Shown: positions 22,843 through 32,462, numbered from the stretch's first letter. The stretch is DNA of 34,306 nt from Flavobacterium sp. (GCF_027490375.1 NZ_JAIXYH010000052.1:1-34306), one strand, 5' to 3'. Notes: generated by a model from the letters alone, not told the origin. Made by a program: numbers and translations.

Positions 22843-23281
22843 CAATCATTAGAAACCTAAGCACGTTTTAAAAATCGAGATCAAATATCATGTAAAAGCC
22901 TGATTATGTAGTGAAATATATTTGCTGCACACGCGTGTTTCAAATAGACGCAATTGAATAGGCAAACTTTTATTTGTTACGTTTCTAAAACAGACTTTTG
23001 CAATCTTTGACAGAAATGCATTACTCTTTTTACAAACGATTCATCAAAAATTTTTAATCGAACTTAGGTTTAAAGGGTGAAGGATTTTTCTTTCACCCTT
23101 TTTAAAAAATCAACAATTCTGCGGAAAATTAAATCAGTTTCGGCAGAAAAATGAAGCGTTGTTTTTGAAGTATTTTCAATTCAACAGCTTTTTTCCAAAG
23201 TCATTCTTTCTACTTCTTACTCTCATTACCGCTCGTTGATTTTAAATTTAGTACATAAACGACTGATAAACAATATTACAG
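22843..23281. other. Intergenic region upstream of the export operon
   Basis: 439 bases with a terminator at 23072-23105. The stretch 22843-23070 shows no gene; a 13-codon frame at 23010 is too short to judge. The stretch 23106-23281 is AT-rich and probably carries the operon promoter; a TAAATTTA near 23245 is one base off the -7 consensus but lacks a well-spaced TTG. Confidence 0.5.
23072..23105 (+). terminator. Intrinsic terminator, rightward (near-symmetric)
   Basis: AAAGGGTGAA (23072-23081) pairs with TTCACCCTTT (23092-23101), followed by TTT. The A-rich left flank makes it partly bidirectional. It would end the BON-gene transcript some 230 bases after its stop. Confidence 0.65.
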
Positions 23282-24031
23282 ATGGGAAATTCACCACCGA
23301 ATACAACTGAAGTTAATGTGCTCGCAAAAGATAGAATTGTTGCTAAGGTTGTAAATGCGGGTAAAGAATATGTGGTTGGCGACACCAAAATTACAGCTCT
23401 GAAAGCCAGTACAGTGGAATTAAAAGCGGGTGAATTGTTGTTGATTATCGGTCCGTCGGGTTCCGGAAAAACTACGTTACTCTCGTTATTTGGCTGTGTA
23501 TTGTATCCGAGTTTTGGCGAAGTGTGGATCGATGCAGTTCAAGTAAACGAACTCAGCGAAAGCAAATTAGCTGCTTTACGATTGTTAAAAATCGGATTTA
23601 TTTTCCAACGATTTAATCTCATTGCACCATTAACCGCTTTAGAAAATGTTATGATGCCGCTGTTGCTTCAAGATAGTTCCGAACGTGAAGCGAAACTAAA
23701 AGCTACCGCAGCTTTGGAGAAAGTTGGAATGGGAGATCGAATGAAAAACCTCTCGAACGACCTAAGTGGCGGACAACAACAACGCGTGGCTATTGCTAGA
23801 GCTTTAGTTACCAATCCGGAAATGATGCTTTGCGACGAACCAACGGCATCACTCGATCTGGCAAGTGCCGGAATTGTAATGAGAGAATTAAAAGACCTCG
23901 CCAAACAGGGAAAAGCGGTAGCTGTAGTTACTCATGATGCCAGATTACGGCCTTTTGCCGACAGAATTGTTTATGTGTTGGATGGCTCCGTTTCGGATAC
24001 ACCCGTTGAAGAGGAGCTAGCAATAAAGTAA
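23282..24031 (+). CDS. ABC transporter ATPase (MacB/LolD/DevA type)
   Basis: The 249-residue ATPase has Walker A GPSGSGKT (57-64), Q-loop Gln109 in FIFQRFNL, signature LSGGQQQRVAIARAL (161-175), Walker B MMLCDEP (181-187, with catalytic Glu186) and the switch His in VVTHDARL. A TALENVMMPLLL segment is typical of the MacB/LolD class that works with FtsX-type permeases. The next genes (HlyD adaptor 24123, FtsX permease 25080) and TolC (27334) make a complete tripartite exporter. It is the first gene of the operon. The 20-residue polar N-terminus may be an extension or a mis-set start. Confidence 0.92.
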   Translation: MGNSPPNTTEVNVLAKDRIVAKVVNAGKEYVVGDTKITALKASTVELKAGELLLIIGPSGSGKTTLLSLFGCVLYPSFGEVWIDAVQVNELSESKLAALRLLKIGFIFQRFNLIAPLTALENVMMPLLLQDSSEREAKLKATAALEKVGMGDRMKNLSNDLSGGQQQRVAIARALVTNPEMMLCDEPTASLDLASAGIVMRELKDLAKQGKAVAVVTHDARLRPFADRIVYVLDGSVSDTPVEEELAIK

Positions 24032-24122
24032 AACGATATTCATGAAAACATTGATTTCTAGAACTTCATTGTAAAAAACGTCAAAACACATTTTTATTCA
24101 AATTCCAATAAAAAGTACACCG

Positions 24123-25076
24123 ATGAAAAAATATACTTTCTTAATGCTGTTCCTTTTCATTTTTGCTTTCTGCAATAGAAATGCCGCAGAAAACGAATCC
24201 AAAAAGGAAAACGAAAAGCAAGCGAAATCGCGTAATTATGTTATTGGAATCGGGAAAATAGTACCTGAAAACGATATTATTCAATTAGTATCGCCTGTTC
24301 CCGGAATTGTTCAAAAAATTTATAAGAAAGAAAACGATAGCGTTGCTGTAGGAACCATTATCTTGGAATTAGAACATGATTTAGAAGATGAAAAAATAAT
24401 TCAATTACGTACTCAAGTTGCCACACAAGCGGCTCAAATAAACGTTGATAAAGCTACTGTTAACCAATTGGATGCCGAAATTAGTAATGCAAAAACAGAG
24501 TTGCAACGACTCCAAAATTTAGCAACGCTTGGTGCCGAGACACAGCAAACGGTTGATAACGCAGCGTCAAAAGTAAAATCGTATGCTGCACAATTAAACG
24601 GTTTGCAAGCTACAATTTCCGTTTCTACAAGCAAATGGCGGGAAGCAAAAGCAAATTTGAAAACGGCTCAATTGGAAAGAGATCAGAAAATCATCAGATC
24701 GCCAATCAATGGACGAATTTTAGAAATCAGCGTATTAATCGGCGGTTCTGTTTCCATACAACAATCATTTGTACAAATTAGTCCCAACGGTAGAATCATT
24801 GCAATAGCAGAAATCGATGAATTAAATGCAACGAAAATTGAAGTTGGCCAACGCGGCTGGATTCGAAGCGTAGGTTCGGCTGATACTTTGTCGACGGGTC
24901 GTATTTACTTCGCTGCCACTTTTCTAAAAAAGAAATCATTATTCACCGATCAATCTGGCGAAAAAGAAGATAGGCGTGTACGCACTTTAAAAATGGTGCT
25001 GGATAATTCTCAGAAATTGTTGCTCAATGCCCGAGTTGAGTGTGTGATTGACGTTTCTACTCATTCTAAAAAGTAA
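24123..25076 (+). CDS. HlyD/DevB-type periplasmic adaptor (membrane fusion protein)
   Basis: The 317-residue protein starts with a hydrophobic signal ending FAFC (possible but non-canonical lipobox, Cys17) and a Lys/Glu-rich linker. A lipoyl/barrel-sandwich half (VIGIGKIVPENDIIQLVSPV, GIVQKIYKKENDSV) is followed by a long coiled-coil hairpin of 70-80 residues rich in Ala/Gln. The second half-motif IRSPINGRILEI and the beta-barrel strands come next. It bridges the inner-membrane permease and the TolC channel. The permease gene begins three bases after its stop, so the two are tightly coupled. Cargo unknown. Confidence 0.85.
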   Translation: MKKYTFLMLFLFIFAFCNRNAAENESKKENEKQAKSRNYVIGIGKIVPENDIIQLVSPVPGIVQKIYKKENDSVAVGTIILELEHDLEDEKIIQLRTQVATQAAQINVDKATVNQLDAEISNAKTELQRLQNLATLGAETQQTVDNAASKVKSYAAQLNGLQATISVSTSKWREAKANLKTAQLERDQKIIRSPINGRILEISVLIGGSVSIQQSFVQISPNGRIIAIAEIDELNATKIEVGQRGWIRSVGSADTLSTGRIYFAATFLKKKSLFTDQSGEKEDRRVRTLKMVLDNSQKLLLNARVECVIDVSTHSKK

Positions 25077-25079
25077 AAA

Positions 25080-26207
25080 ATGCTAAAGATTGCATGGAAG
25101 TTCATCCGATTCGATAAAGCAAAAAGTATAGGCGTAGTTGTAGGCATTCTCATTAGTACTTTTTTGATTGGTCAGCAACTAGGCGTTTTCTTTTTTCTTT
25201 CGGGCTTAATGGGCGCGCTGGCTACAGATGTGAAAGCAGACATTTGGGTTGTTGACAATAAAACAGACGACGTGAATCAGCTCGGACAATTAGACATCAG
25301 AAACCTTAGAGCAATTCAAGGTATTGCAGGCGTTAAAGAAGCATTTCCTTTAGTAATTGCTGGAGCAGCATGCAATTTTGAAAACGGAACAAGTGGCGCT
25401 ATTACTTTATTGGGCGTTGATGAAAACCATATTAATGCCCTGATTAGTGAAGACAAAATAGTTGCCGGCAATACTTCTGATTTGCAATTAGACGGCGCCG
25501 TTAGTGCTGAATTTTTTGAAAAGAAAAACCTAGGAGGCAACATTGATTTACGAACCAATTTGGAAATAAACGGCAAAAGAGCCTTTTTCGTGATGCAAAC
25601 TAAAGGATTCAGAGGTTTCGGAAGTAGTTTTTGTGTGACAACAATAGAACGAGCGCGATTTTTTTCGAATCAATCCGGAAATACGATCAGTGCCGTTTTG
25701 GTGAATGTAGCTGACGAAAAAGACGTTGATCAAGTGGTTGCCGCTGTTAATAAAAACATTTTTGGAGTTAGAGCTTGGCCTTCGGAAAAGCTGTCAGCCT
25801 CGTCTGTTAAAAAGATTTTAGCTAGTAGCGGAATCGCCTTAAGTACCGGAACACTGATCGTTTTTGCGCTGATTGCTGGTTTTTTCATCATTGGTTTAAC
25901 GATGTATTCTTCAGCACTCGATCGTTTAAAAGATTACGGAACGCTTAAAGCTATTGGTGCTAGTAACAAGTATATCAGTAAGTTAATTATAACGCAAGCG
26001 CTGTTGTTTACTGTAGTTGGCTTTTTGGTTGGTTTGGCTTTGTTGGAAGGATTTCGAATGGGTGTTGCCAAATCGGGTTTGATTTTTTCGTTTTCGCCTT
26101 TGGTTTTATTGTCTATGTTTTCAACCATCAGCTTGATTTCGCTCGGCGGTGCTTCTTTCGCTTTAAGCAGAATAAGAAGTGTCGAACCGGCTGCTGTGTT
26201 TAATTAA
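25080..26207 (+). CDS. FtsX-type ABC permease (DevC-like)
   Basis: The 375-residue protein has the MacB/FtsX plan. There is an N-terminal helix with GVVVGILISTFLIGQQLGVF, a large periplasmic domain (about residues 50-260, with IWVVDN and IRNLRAIQGIAGV), then three C-terminal helices including TLIVFALIAGFFIIGLTMYS and the coupling segment YGTLKAIGASNKYI. The extra LGVFFFLSGLMG loop and the DIWVVD motif are those of DevC-type permeases, as in cyanobacterial DevBCA glycolipid exporters. With the ATPase (23282), adaptor (24123) and TolC (27334) it should drive export across both membranes. Confidence 0.85.
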   Translation: MLKIAWKFIRFDKAKSIGVVVGILISTFLIGQQLGVFFFLSGLMGALATDVKADIWVVDNKTDDVNQLGQLDIRNLRAIQGIAGVKEAFPLVIAGAACNFENGTSGAITLLGVDENHINALISEDKIVAGNTSDLQLDGAVSAEFFEKKNLGGNIDLRTNLEINGKRAFFVMQTKGFRGFGSSFCVTTIERARFFSNQSGNTISAVLVNVADEKDVDQVVAAVNKNIFGVRAWPSEKLSASSVKKILASSGIALSTGTLIVFALIAGFFIIGLTMYSSALDRLKDYGTLKAIGASNKYISKLIITQALLFTVVGFLVGLALLEGFRMGVAKSGLIFSFSPLVLLSMFSTISLISLGGASFALSRIRSVEPAAVFN

Positions 26208-26231
26208 ATCGCGCCTAAAAAACTTTGCCTT

Positions 26232-27326
26232 ATGAGAATAGCTTTTACAATACTCGTTTCATTTCACGCTTTACTTCACGCGCTTGGTTTTTTAAAAGCA
26301 TTTGGATTAGCTGATTTAAAGCAACTAACAACAACGATATCGAAACCGATGGGCGTGGTATGGTTATTTGCATGCATACTTTTTGTTGTGTATGCCGTTT
26401 TTTTCGCGTTTAAAAATAATTTATTCTGGCTGGTTGGTTTGGTTGCAGTTATTTTTTCACAAATCGCAATTAATAGCTCGTGGCAAGATACAAAATTTGG
26501 AACGCTCATTAATGTGATTGTTTTGTGTGTATCGCTTGCCGGATTTGGTTCTTGGAATTATTTCAACAACTACAATAAAGAAGTTAGCGCAGTTTTTCAA
26601 CAAGATACATTTATGCCCACTGCTGTATTGTCAGAGAATGATATTCAACAACTTCCCGAACAAGTAAAAAAATACATCCGATTTGTAGGTGCTGTAGGTA
26701 AACCCAAAGTATCGCATTTTAAAGCAGAGTTTACGGGTGAAATAAGGGAAGACGCCTATTCGCCATGGATGCCTTTTACTTGCATTCAATTCAATTTCTT
26801 GAAAGAGCCTACGCGCTTGTTTTTTATGAAAGCAAAAATGAAAGGTTTCCCAATTGGCGTTTTTCACAAATTTAGGAACGGCAAAGCAACTATGGGTGTT
26901 CGACTTTTCTCCTTAATCCATGTTCAGCGCTTAGAAGGTGCAGAAATGAATGTGTCGGAAACCGTAACTTTTTTTAACGACATGTGCGTTTTAGCGCCCG
27001 CAAGCTTAATCGACAACCGTATAAAATGGCTTGGCGCAGAAAGAAATACTGTCAAAGCGTCGTTTACAAATAAAGAAATTACAGTGACTGCCGTTTTGTA
27101 TTTTGACGATCGCGGAGCACTTGTAAATTTTATTTCCCAAGATCGATACGCCGGAAATACGGGAAAAAAGTACGCTTGGGCAACGCCGTTGAAAAATTAC
27201 CAACAATTGGAAGGACAACAAATTATGGAAAATGCCGAAACGATTTATTCGTATCCCGATGGCGACTTCATTTACGGCAAATTTACGTTAAAAAGCATTT
27301 CCTACAATCCAACGGGTATAAACTGA
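26232..27326 (+). CDS. DUF6544-like membrane protein
   Basis: The 364-residue product has an N-terminal membrane domain of about four helices (residues 1-110). A soluble domain follows, beginning LPEQVKKYIRFVGAVGKPKV, with FTGEIREDAYSPWMPF, VSETVTFFNDMCVLAPASLI and FISQDRY. This pattern matches what is usually annotated as DUF6544 (formerly grouped with DUF6920-type proteins); identification is from memory. Function unknown. It sits inside the exporter operon, 24 bases after the permease, and may process or handle a lipid-like cargo. ATG at 26232. Confidence 0.65.
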   Translation: MRIAFTILVSFHALLHALGFLKAFGLADLKQLTTTISKPMGVVWLFACILFVVYAVFFAFKNNLFWLVGLVAVIFSQIAINSSWQDTKFGTLINVIVLCVSLAGFGSWNYFNNYNKEVSAVFQQDTFMPTAVLSENDIQQLPEQVKKYIRFVGAVGKPKVSHFKAEFTGEIREDAYSPWMPFTCIQFNFLKEPTRLFFMKAKMKGFPIGVFHKFRNGKATMGVRLFSLIHVQRLEGAEMNVSETVTFFNDMCVLAPASLIDNRIKWLGAERNTVKASFTNKEITVTAVLYFDDRGALVNFISQDRYAGNTGKKYAWATPLKNYQQLEGQQIMENAETIYSYPDGDFIYGKFTLKSISYNPTGIN

Positions 27327-27333
27327 AACAATC

Positions 27334-28731
27334 GTGAAAAATTACAGTTCGTTAGCATTTCAATCTAAACGAGAACTAGGCGATTTCATTCAGACTTGCG
27401 TAGGAATTATGTTGCTTGTTTTGTTTTTGCAAACATCAGTTCAGGCACAGCGCGTTGTAACCTTAGCTCAAGCCATTACAAACGGATTGGAAAACAAGAA
27501 TGCTATTTTAGCTGGAAATTTAGATGCAGCGATTAGCAAATTGCAAACCAAAGCCTTGTATCAGAAGTATCTTCCACAAGTAGCGGTAGAATATCAATAT
27601 ATGTATAATCCGATTTTGCAAACATCCATATTGCCGATTGGTGTTTTTAATCCTTCTTTTCCAATCGATGCTACTAAAAGCGTGCAGTTTGGTACAAATT
27701 GGACACAATCTGCCGGATTAACAGTTTCGCTTCCGGTATTTGATTTAGCAATAAAGCGACAAATTAAAGAAGCAAAATTACAGGAACAAATCGCATCTCT
27801 TTCGCAGCAACAAGCCGAATACGAATTAGCCTACACCATTGCACAAACGTACATAGCCATTTACCTGCAAGAAGCCAAAATTAAGTCGCTCGTAATTGAT
27901 ACCAGCCGAACTTTTACGAGTTATACGCTTTTGAAGAGCAAATTCGACGAAAAGCGGTTACTAAAATCAGATTTGAATAAAGCAAAAGTAAATCACAACA
28001 ATACGGTTCAATTAGTAACAGATGGAATTGCCCTGCTGTTGGAAGACAAGGTGTATTTGTTGTTATTAATGGGAACGAAAGAAACTACCGATTTTGATTT
28101 TGAACTCGACGCTACTTTTTCCGAAAAATTCATTTTTGCGAATACCGATAGCGAAGCAACTGTAGCGTATTTTCCTGATTTGCAACAGCTTCAATTTCGA
28201 AGTGCGTTAACACAATTGCAAACTAAATCGGAACGCGGTAAACGCTTGCCTACAATAGGTTTAAAAGGCTTTTTAGGCGCTAATCAATTTTCAAATACAT
28301 TCAATCCAACTGCTTCAAACTCTTGGTTTGGTTTGAGTTATGTTGGCTTAGATGTAAAATTGCCGATACTTTTTGGAGAGAATCCACGAAATAAAATTGC
28401 GCAACTCAAAATGCAATCCAAACAATTCGATTTGCAAAAAGACGACAAAGCACTTCAATACGCAACGGATTTGGTGACACTAAAGCTAAAACTCGATAAT
28501 GTAAAATCGCAGTTAAAAACAAAAGAAGAAAATATTGCACTCAGCAGCGAATCTATTTTTATTTTTCAAATGCGTGTAAGAGAAGGGCAGGAGTCGGCAC
28601 TAAACTTAAATCTAGAAGAAGCAGCGATGCAATTATTACAGTCTGATTTTGAGTTGAATAGAATACAATTGTGGATTTATTGGTTAGATTTTCTAAAAGC
28701 GTCGGGGCAACTAACTACTTTATGGAAATGA
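27334..28731 (+). CDS. TolC-family outer membrane efflux protein
   Basis: The 465-residue protein has a signal-like segment at about residues 22-38 (IMLLVLFLQTSVQAQ) behind a polar N-terminus, so the true start may be internal. Long helices follow with AQAITNGLENKNAILA, SQQQAEYELAYTIAQTYIA and KSDLNKAKVNHNNTV, and the repeat half near residue 300 (LPTIGLKGFLGANQF). This is the OEP repeat pattern of TolC. It completes the tripartite exporter encoded by 23282-26207. GTG is used as start at 27334. Its stop overlaps the next start (ATGA). Confidence 0.85.
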   Translation: MKNYSSLAFQSKRELGDFIQTCVGIMLLVLFLQTSVQAQRVVTLAQAITNGLENKNAILAGNLDAAISKLQTKALYQKYLPQVAVEYQYMYNPILQTSILPIGVFNPSFPIDATKSVQFGTNWTQSAGLTVSLPVFDLAIKRQIKEAKLQEQIASLSQQQAEYELAYTIAQTYIAIYLQEAKIKSLVIDTSRTFTSYTLLKSKFDEKRLLKSDLNKAKVNHNNTVQLVTDGIALLLEDKVYLLLLMGTKETTDFDFELDATFSEKFIFANTDSEATVAYFPDLQQLQFRSALTQLQTKSERGKRLPTIGLKGFLGANQFSNTFNPTASNSWFGLSYVGLDVKLPILFGENPRNKIAQLKMQSKQFDLQKDDKALQYATDLVTLKLKLDNVKSQLKTKEENIALSSESIFIFQMRVREGQESALNLNLEEAAMQLLQSDFELNRIQLWIYWLDFLKASGQLTTLWK

Positions 28732-29261
28732 AAGCGATGGTAGAAGATTTAAGACCTTACGAATTTCTTGCAATTAATTCAAAGGAAATTATAGAAAAGC
28801 AAGTGAGCTCGCACCGGCAACAGCATTCTTATGCTGGAACAATCATTGGATTTTCGGTCTTGTTTATTCCTTTTTTTCTAAATAGTTTGGATGGAACGAA
28901 TCAAATACTACAGCTTTTTTCCATTCTTCCTATTGCATTATTTATAGGTTCGATACTACTGATGTTAAGTATTTTCAGGAGCAAACCTTTAGATCAAGCG
29001 CTTTCAGTTACAAAGTATGAAGAACTACTTTCAAAATCATATAAAGAAATACTGCTTTTTGAAATTGAAGCGAATAAAACTTCGTACCTTAAAAATAAAA
29101 GAGCAACTTTAAATGCAAATCACCGCTACATGCAGGGCATTGGCTTAACGACAATTGCAATCATCATTTCGATAATAATGCTCTTATTGAGTACGTTTTT
29201 AGCGATAGAAAAAAAGCCTACAAAAGTTCAAGTTGTTGCACCAAACGCGATTATGAAATAG
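28728..29261 (+). CDS. Three-helix membrane protein at the operon end
   Basis: Starting at the ATG that shares ATGA with the tolC stop, the product is 177 residues. A polar N-terminal region precedes two adjacent membrane helices (GTIIGFSVLFIPFFLNSL and LFSILPIALFIGSILLMLS), then comes a helical linker (KYEELLSKSYKEILLFEIEA) and a third helix (GLTTIAIIISIIMLLLSTFL). In-frame alternatives are ATG 28722 and 28737. No family recognised. Overlap with tolC indicates it belongs to the exporter operon; it may be a regulatory or accessory membrane subunit. Confidence 0.6.
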   Translation: MKAMVEDLRPYEFLAINSKEIIEKQVSSHRQQHSYAGTIIGFSVLFIPFFLNSLDGTNQILQLFSILPIALFIGSILLMLSIFRSKPLDQALSVTKYEELLSKSYKEILLFEIEANKTSYLKNKRATLNANHRYMQGIGLTTIAIIISIIMLLLSTFLAIEKKPTKVQVVAPNAIMK

Positions 29262-29562
29262 ACTACACAAAAATCTTTGTCAGATCGCTGATTTTGATTT
29301 AGTTAAATGTTATTGCGATTCAATATACTTCGCTAAACCTGTATAATCCGCCTAGTAATCAACCATTTCTATGTTTTCTGACTTCAATTTTTAAATCGAA
29401 TTCAGGTTCTAAAGAAACAACATAGCTTTTTGTCAAGGCAAAAGTGAACGAATTTATTTGGCTATTTTACTATCATGTTTGCTATTAATTCGAGTAAAAA
29501 GCGAATATGACAAGGATTTTCAACACATTACCTAATTTTACTAAAGAAATACCAGTACCAAA
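29262..29562. other. Intergenic region between exporter operon and nitroreductase gene
   Basis: 301 AT-rich bases with no clear hairpin terminator, promoter box or small gene. A promoter for the following gene is presumably near 29460-29550. Confidence 0.4.
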
Positions 29563-30285
29563 ATGACACTACCCGAAATTATTAATTACCGTAGATCTGT
29601 AAGAAGTTACAGCAAAGAAGCCATAGATACGAACAAGGTTAAAGATTGTTTGGATTTAGCGACGCTTGCACCAAATAGTTCTAATATGCAATTGTGGGAA
29701 TTTTACCACGTAACAAGTCCAGAAATGCTGAAACAACTTGCTGTTGCGTGTTTAAATCAGGAATCGTCAAAAACTGCAAAGCAAATGGTTGTATTTGTAA
29801 CGCGACAGGATTTGTATTCAAAAAGAGCTAGAACTTTATTGGAATTAGAAATTAAGAACGTTAAGAAGAATAGTCCTGTTGAAAGGCAAGCGCACAGAAT
29901 TAAAAGATATGAATTGTATTATGGAAGAGTGGTTCCATTCTTGTACACACGCTTTTTCGGAATTTTCGGTTTCTTAAGAACGCTGTTAGTTAATGTAGTT
30001 GGTATTTTCAAACCGATAACGTATCAAGTTTCGGAGAATGATATTCGCGTTGTAGTTCACAAAACGTGTGCTTTAGCTGCTCAAACGTTTATGTTGGCTA
30101 TGGCTAATGAAAAGTACGACACTTGCCCGATGGAAGGATTTGACAGCAGAAAGGTAAAACGACTTTTAAAATTACCTTATTCGGCAGAAATAAACATGGT
30201 AGTTTCGTGTGGTATCCGAACGGAAAAGGGCATTTGGGGCGATCGAATGCGCGTACCGTTTAGTGAGGTGTATCGAAAAGTATAG
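29563..30285 (+). CDS. Nitroreductase-family protein with an inserted membrane-like segment
   Basis: The 240-residue protein has the nitroreductase N-terminus (IINYRRSVRSYSKEAIDTNK with the FMN-binding Arg pair) and the LATLAPNSSNMQLWEFYHV motif. The C-terminal KTCALAAQTFMLAMANEKYDTCPMEGFD fits the family's flavin and substrate lid. Between residues 115 and 160 it carries the hydrophobic stretch VVPFLYTRFFGIFGFLRTLL, unusual in soluble nitroreductases; this may be a membrane anchor or hydrophobic substrate lid. Expected: FMN, NAD(P)H-dependent reduction. It is a single gene after the exporter operon. Confidence 0.8.
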   Translation: MTLPEIINYRRSVRSYSKEAIDTNKVKDCLDLATLAPNSSNMQLWEFYHVTSPEMLKQLAVACLNQESSKTAKQMVVFVTRQDLYSKRARTLLELEIKNVKKNSPVERQAHRIKRYELYYGRVVPFLYTRFFGIFGFLRTLLVNVVGIFKPITYQVSENDIRVVVHKTCALAAQTFMLAMANEKYDTCPMEGFDSRKVKRLLKLPYSAEINMVVSCGIRTEKGIWGDRMRVPFSEVYRKV

Positions 30286-30656
30286 ATAATGTGATTTCGA
30301 CATAAAAACCTATGTTAGATCCCTTGAAGCTAAGCTTTTTGCTTCCGTAAGAAAAACTTCTAGACACTATTTTTAAAGCTAACCATTTAAACAGTCGCTT
30401 CCGTCGTTGTTTTATTTTGAGATACCTAATATATCCCAAAGAAAATTCGCCTATCATTCCAATTATTTAAATGATTTCAAACTTTGATTATTATATCGAA
30501 CTCACCTTATAATACGCTGTTTTGCTTCGCACTTGCAGCAAATGGCGGGATTAGCTTCTAAAAATTACTATTGTTATCAAAGTTTTTGAATTCGGTTGTT
30601 TCCATAAAAAAAGCGCCGATTTTTCAACCGACGCTTATCTATATGCAAAATTGAAA
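30286..30656. other. Intergenic region between convergent genes
   Basis: 371 bases between convergent genes, with a terminator for the leftward gene at its right end. Near 30520-30560 the sequence GCTTCGCACTTGCAGCAAAT followed by GGCGGGAT is weakly reminiscent of the GGCGGG arms of the attC-like element at 18799, but there is no partner arm. No gene was found. Confidence 0.4.
30606..30636 (-). terminator. Intrinsic terminator after the acyl-CoA dehydrogenase gene
   Basis: Arms AAGCG (30611-30615) and CGCTT (30632-30636), extended by CG pairs after one mismatch, are followed on the minus strand by seven T residues. It begins 20 bases past the stop at 30657. Confidence 0.85.
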
Positions 30657-32447
30657 TTAGAAGCAGTACTCGTTTGATGCAATTAATTTTGCTGCAATTT
30701 GTTCGCGTAAACCAACGATATTTGGCATGTTGGTGTACTTGGTGAAACGACGTAGTCCCATGAGCATCATGCGCTGCTCGTCGCCCGAAGCAAAAGATAC
30801 AATGCTCTCTTTTCCTTTTTGAGAAATCACGTCGACAGCTTTGTACAAATACAACTGCGCCATAGCAATTTGCTCTTTACAAGCATCTTGACCCACTTTT
30901 TTCGCCAATTTCTCGGTTCTCAAAATAGTGGACTCAGCCATGTAAATTTCGATCAGCATATCGGCAGCAGCCATCAATAATTGCTGGTGTTCCTCTAAAT
31001 CTGGACCAAACTTCTGAACCGCCGAACCGGCAACCATCAAAAACGCCTTTTTCAAACGAATGATCATATCTTTCTCTTCCGAAAACAATTCGCTGTAGTC
31101 TGGAATATCAAAGTCCGGAATGCCCATCAATTCTTCGGCTACTTTCATGGCAGGCGCGAGTAAATCGACGTGACCTTTCATGGCTTTTTTGATCAACATA
31201 CCTACCGACAACATGCGGTTGATTTCGTTAGTGCCTTCATAAATACGCGAAATACGGGCATCACGCCAAGCGCTTTCCATTGGCGTATCTTCTGAGAATC
31301 CCATTCCGCCTAGAATTTGAATACCTTCGTCGGAACAATTCTGGATATCTTCTGAAACGGCTACTTTCAAAATCGAACATTCGATGGCAAATTCTTCCAC
31401 ACCTTTTAATTCGGCTTCCTGATGCGATTCGCCCGCTTCTTCGCGCAGTTTGATTCGATTTTCAATGTCTTTCGACGCGCGATACGTAGCACTTTCGCCG
31501 GCATAACAGCTCGTTGCCATTTCGGCCAATTTGTATTTGATGGCACCAAAGCTCGAAATAGGAACGTTAAACTGTACGCGCTCGTTGGCATACTTAACCG
31601 CACCACTAGTAACGCGACGCTGTGCATCCAAACAGGCTGCTGCCAATTTAATACGGCCCACGTTAAGTGCATTCATGGCTATTTTGAAACCGTTGCCGCG
31701 TTCGGAAAGCATGTTTTCAACCGGTACTTTGGTTTCGTTAAAGAACACTTGTCGCGTACTCGATGCACGGATTCCGAGTTTGTGCTCTTCTTCGTTCATA
31801 GAAATTCCGTTCGACGGATCGTTTTCTACGATAAATCCGGTGATGTTTTTATCGTTTTCGATTCGTGCAAATACGATAAATAGGTTACAGAATCCGGCGT
31901 TGGAAATCCACATTTTTTGTCCGGTAATGCTGTAGTGCGTTCCGTCTTCAGAAAGTACTGCTTTAGTTTTTCCCGAGTTGGCATCGGATCCGGCACCGGG
32001 TTCGGTAAGGCAGTAGGCACCAAACCATTCTCCGCTGGCCAATTTAGGTACGTATTTTGCCTTTTGGGCTTCGGTTCCGTACAAGGTAATGGGCATGGTT
32101 CCGATTCCGGTATGTGCGCCGAAAGCGGTTGAGAACGAACCGGTTGCACCCGAGATGTAGTCGCATACCAAAACGGTATCAACAAATCCCATCCCCATTC
32201 CACCATACGCTTCGGGAACGGCAACAGATAGGAATCCCATTTCGCCTGCTTTTCGCATACACGCTTCGGTAAAGGCGTAATCTTTTTTCTCAAAACGATC
32301 TTTGAAAGGCCAAACTTCTTTGTCGATGAACTCTTTAACAGAGTCGCGCATCATGAGTTGCTCTTCAGTAAAATCTTCCGGTGTGAAAATGTCTTCACAA
32401 GCTGTTTGTTTAACGAGGAATTGTCCTCCGCGGGTTACATTATTCAT
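30657..32447 (-). CDS. Acyl-CoA dehydrogenase (VLCAD-type, long C-terminus)
   Basis: The 596-residue flavoprotein has the ACAD motifs CLTEPGAGSDANSG (146-159), WISNAGFCNLFIVFA (180-194) and QILGGMGFSEDTPMES (377-392). The catalytic-base region is IYEGTNEINR with Glu404. Residues 420-596 are an extra helical domain seen in VLCAD/ACAD9-like enzymes, which are larger than the 380-residue short-chain type. It catalyses the first oxidation step of fatty-acid beta-oxidation, passing electrons to ETF. It lies downstream of the thiolase gene on the same strand; an S23-type gene and repeats separate them. Confidence 0.93.
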   Translation of the reverse strand: MNNVTRGGQFLVKQTACEDIFTPEDFTEEQLMMRDSVKEFIDKEVWPFKDRFEKKDYAFTEACMRKAGEMGFLSVAVPEAYGGMGMGFVDTVLVCDYISGATGSFSTAFGAHTGIGTMPITLYGTEAQKAKYVPKLASGEWFGAYCLTEPGAGSDANSGKTKAVLSEDGTHYSITGQKMWISNAGFCNLFIVFARIENDKNITGFIVENDPSNGISMNEEEHKLGIRASSTRQVFFNETKVPVENMLSERGNGFKIAMNALNVGRIKLAAACLDAQRRVTSGAVKYANERVQFNVPISSFGAIKYKLAEMATSCYAGESATYRASKDIENRIKLREEAGESHQEAELKGVEEFAIECSILKVAVSEDIQNCSDEGIQILGGMGFSEDTPMESAWRDARISRIYEGTNEINRMLSVGMLIKKAMKGHVDLLAPAMKVAEELMGIPDFDIPDYSELFSEEKDMIIRLKKAFLMVAGSAVQKFGPDLEEHQQLLMAAADMLIEIYMAESTILRTEKLAKKVGQDACKEQIAMAQLYLYKAVDVISQKGKESIVSFASGDEQRMMLMGLRRFTKYTNMPNIVGLREQIAAKLIASNEYCF

Positions 32448-32462
32448 AGGTTTGCTTTTAAG

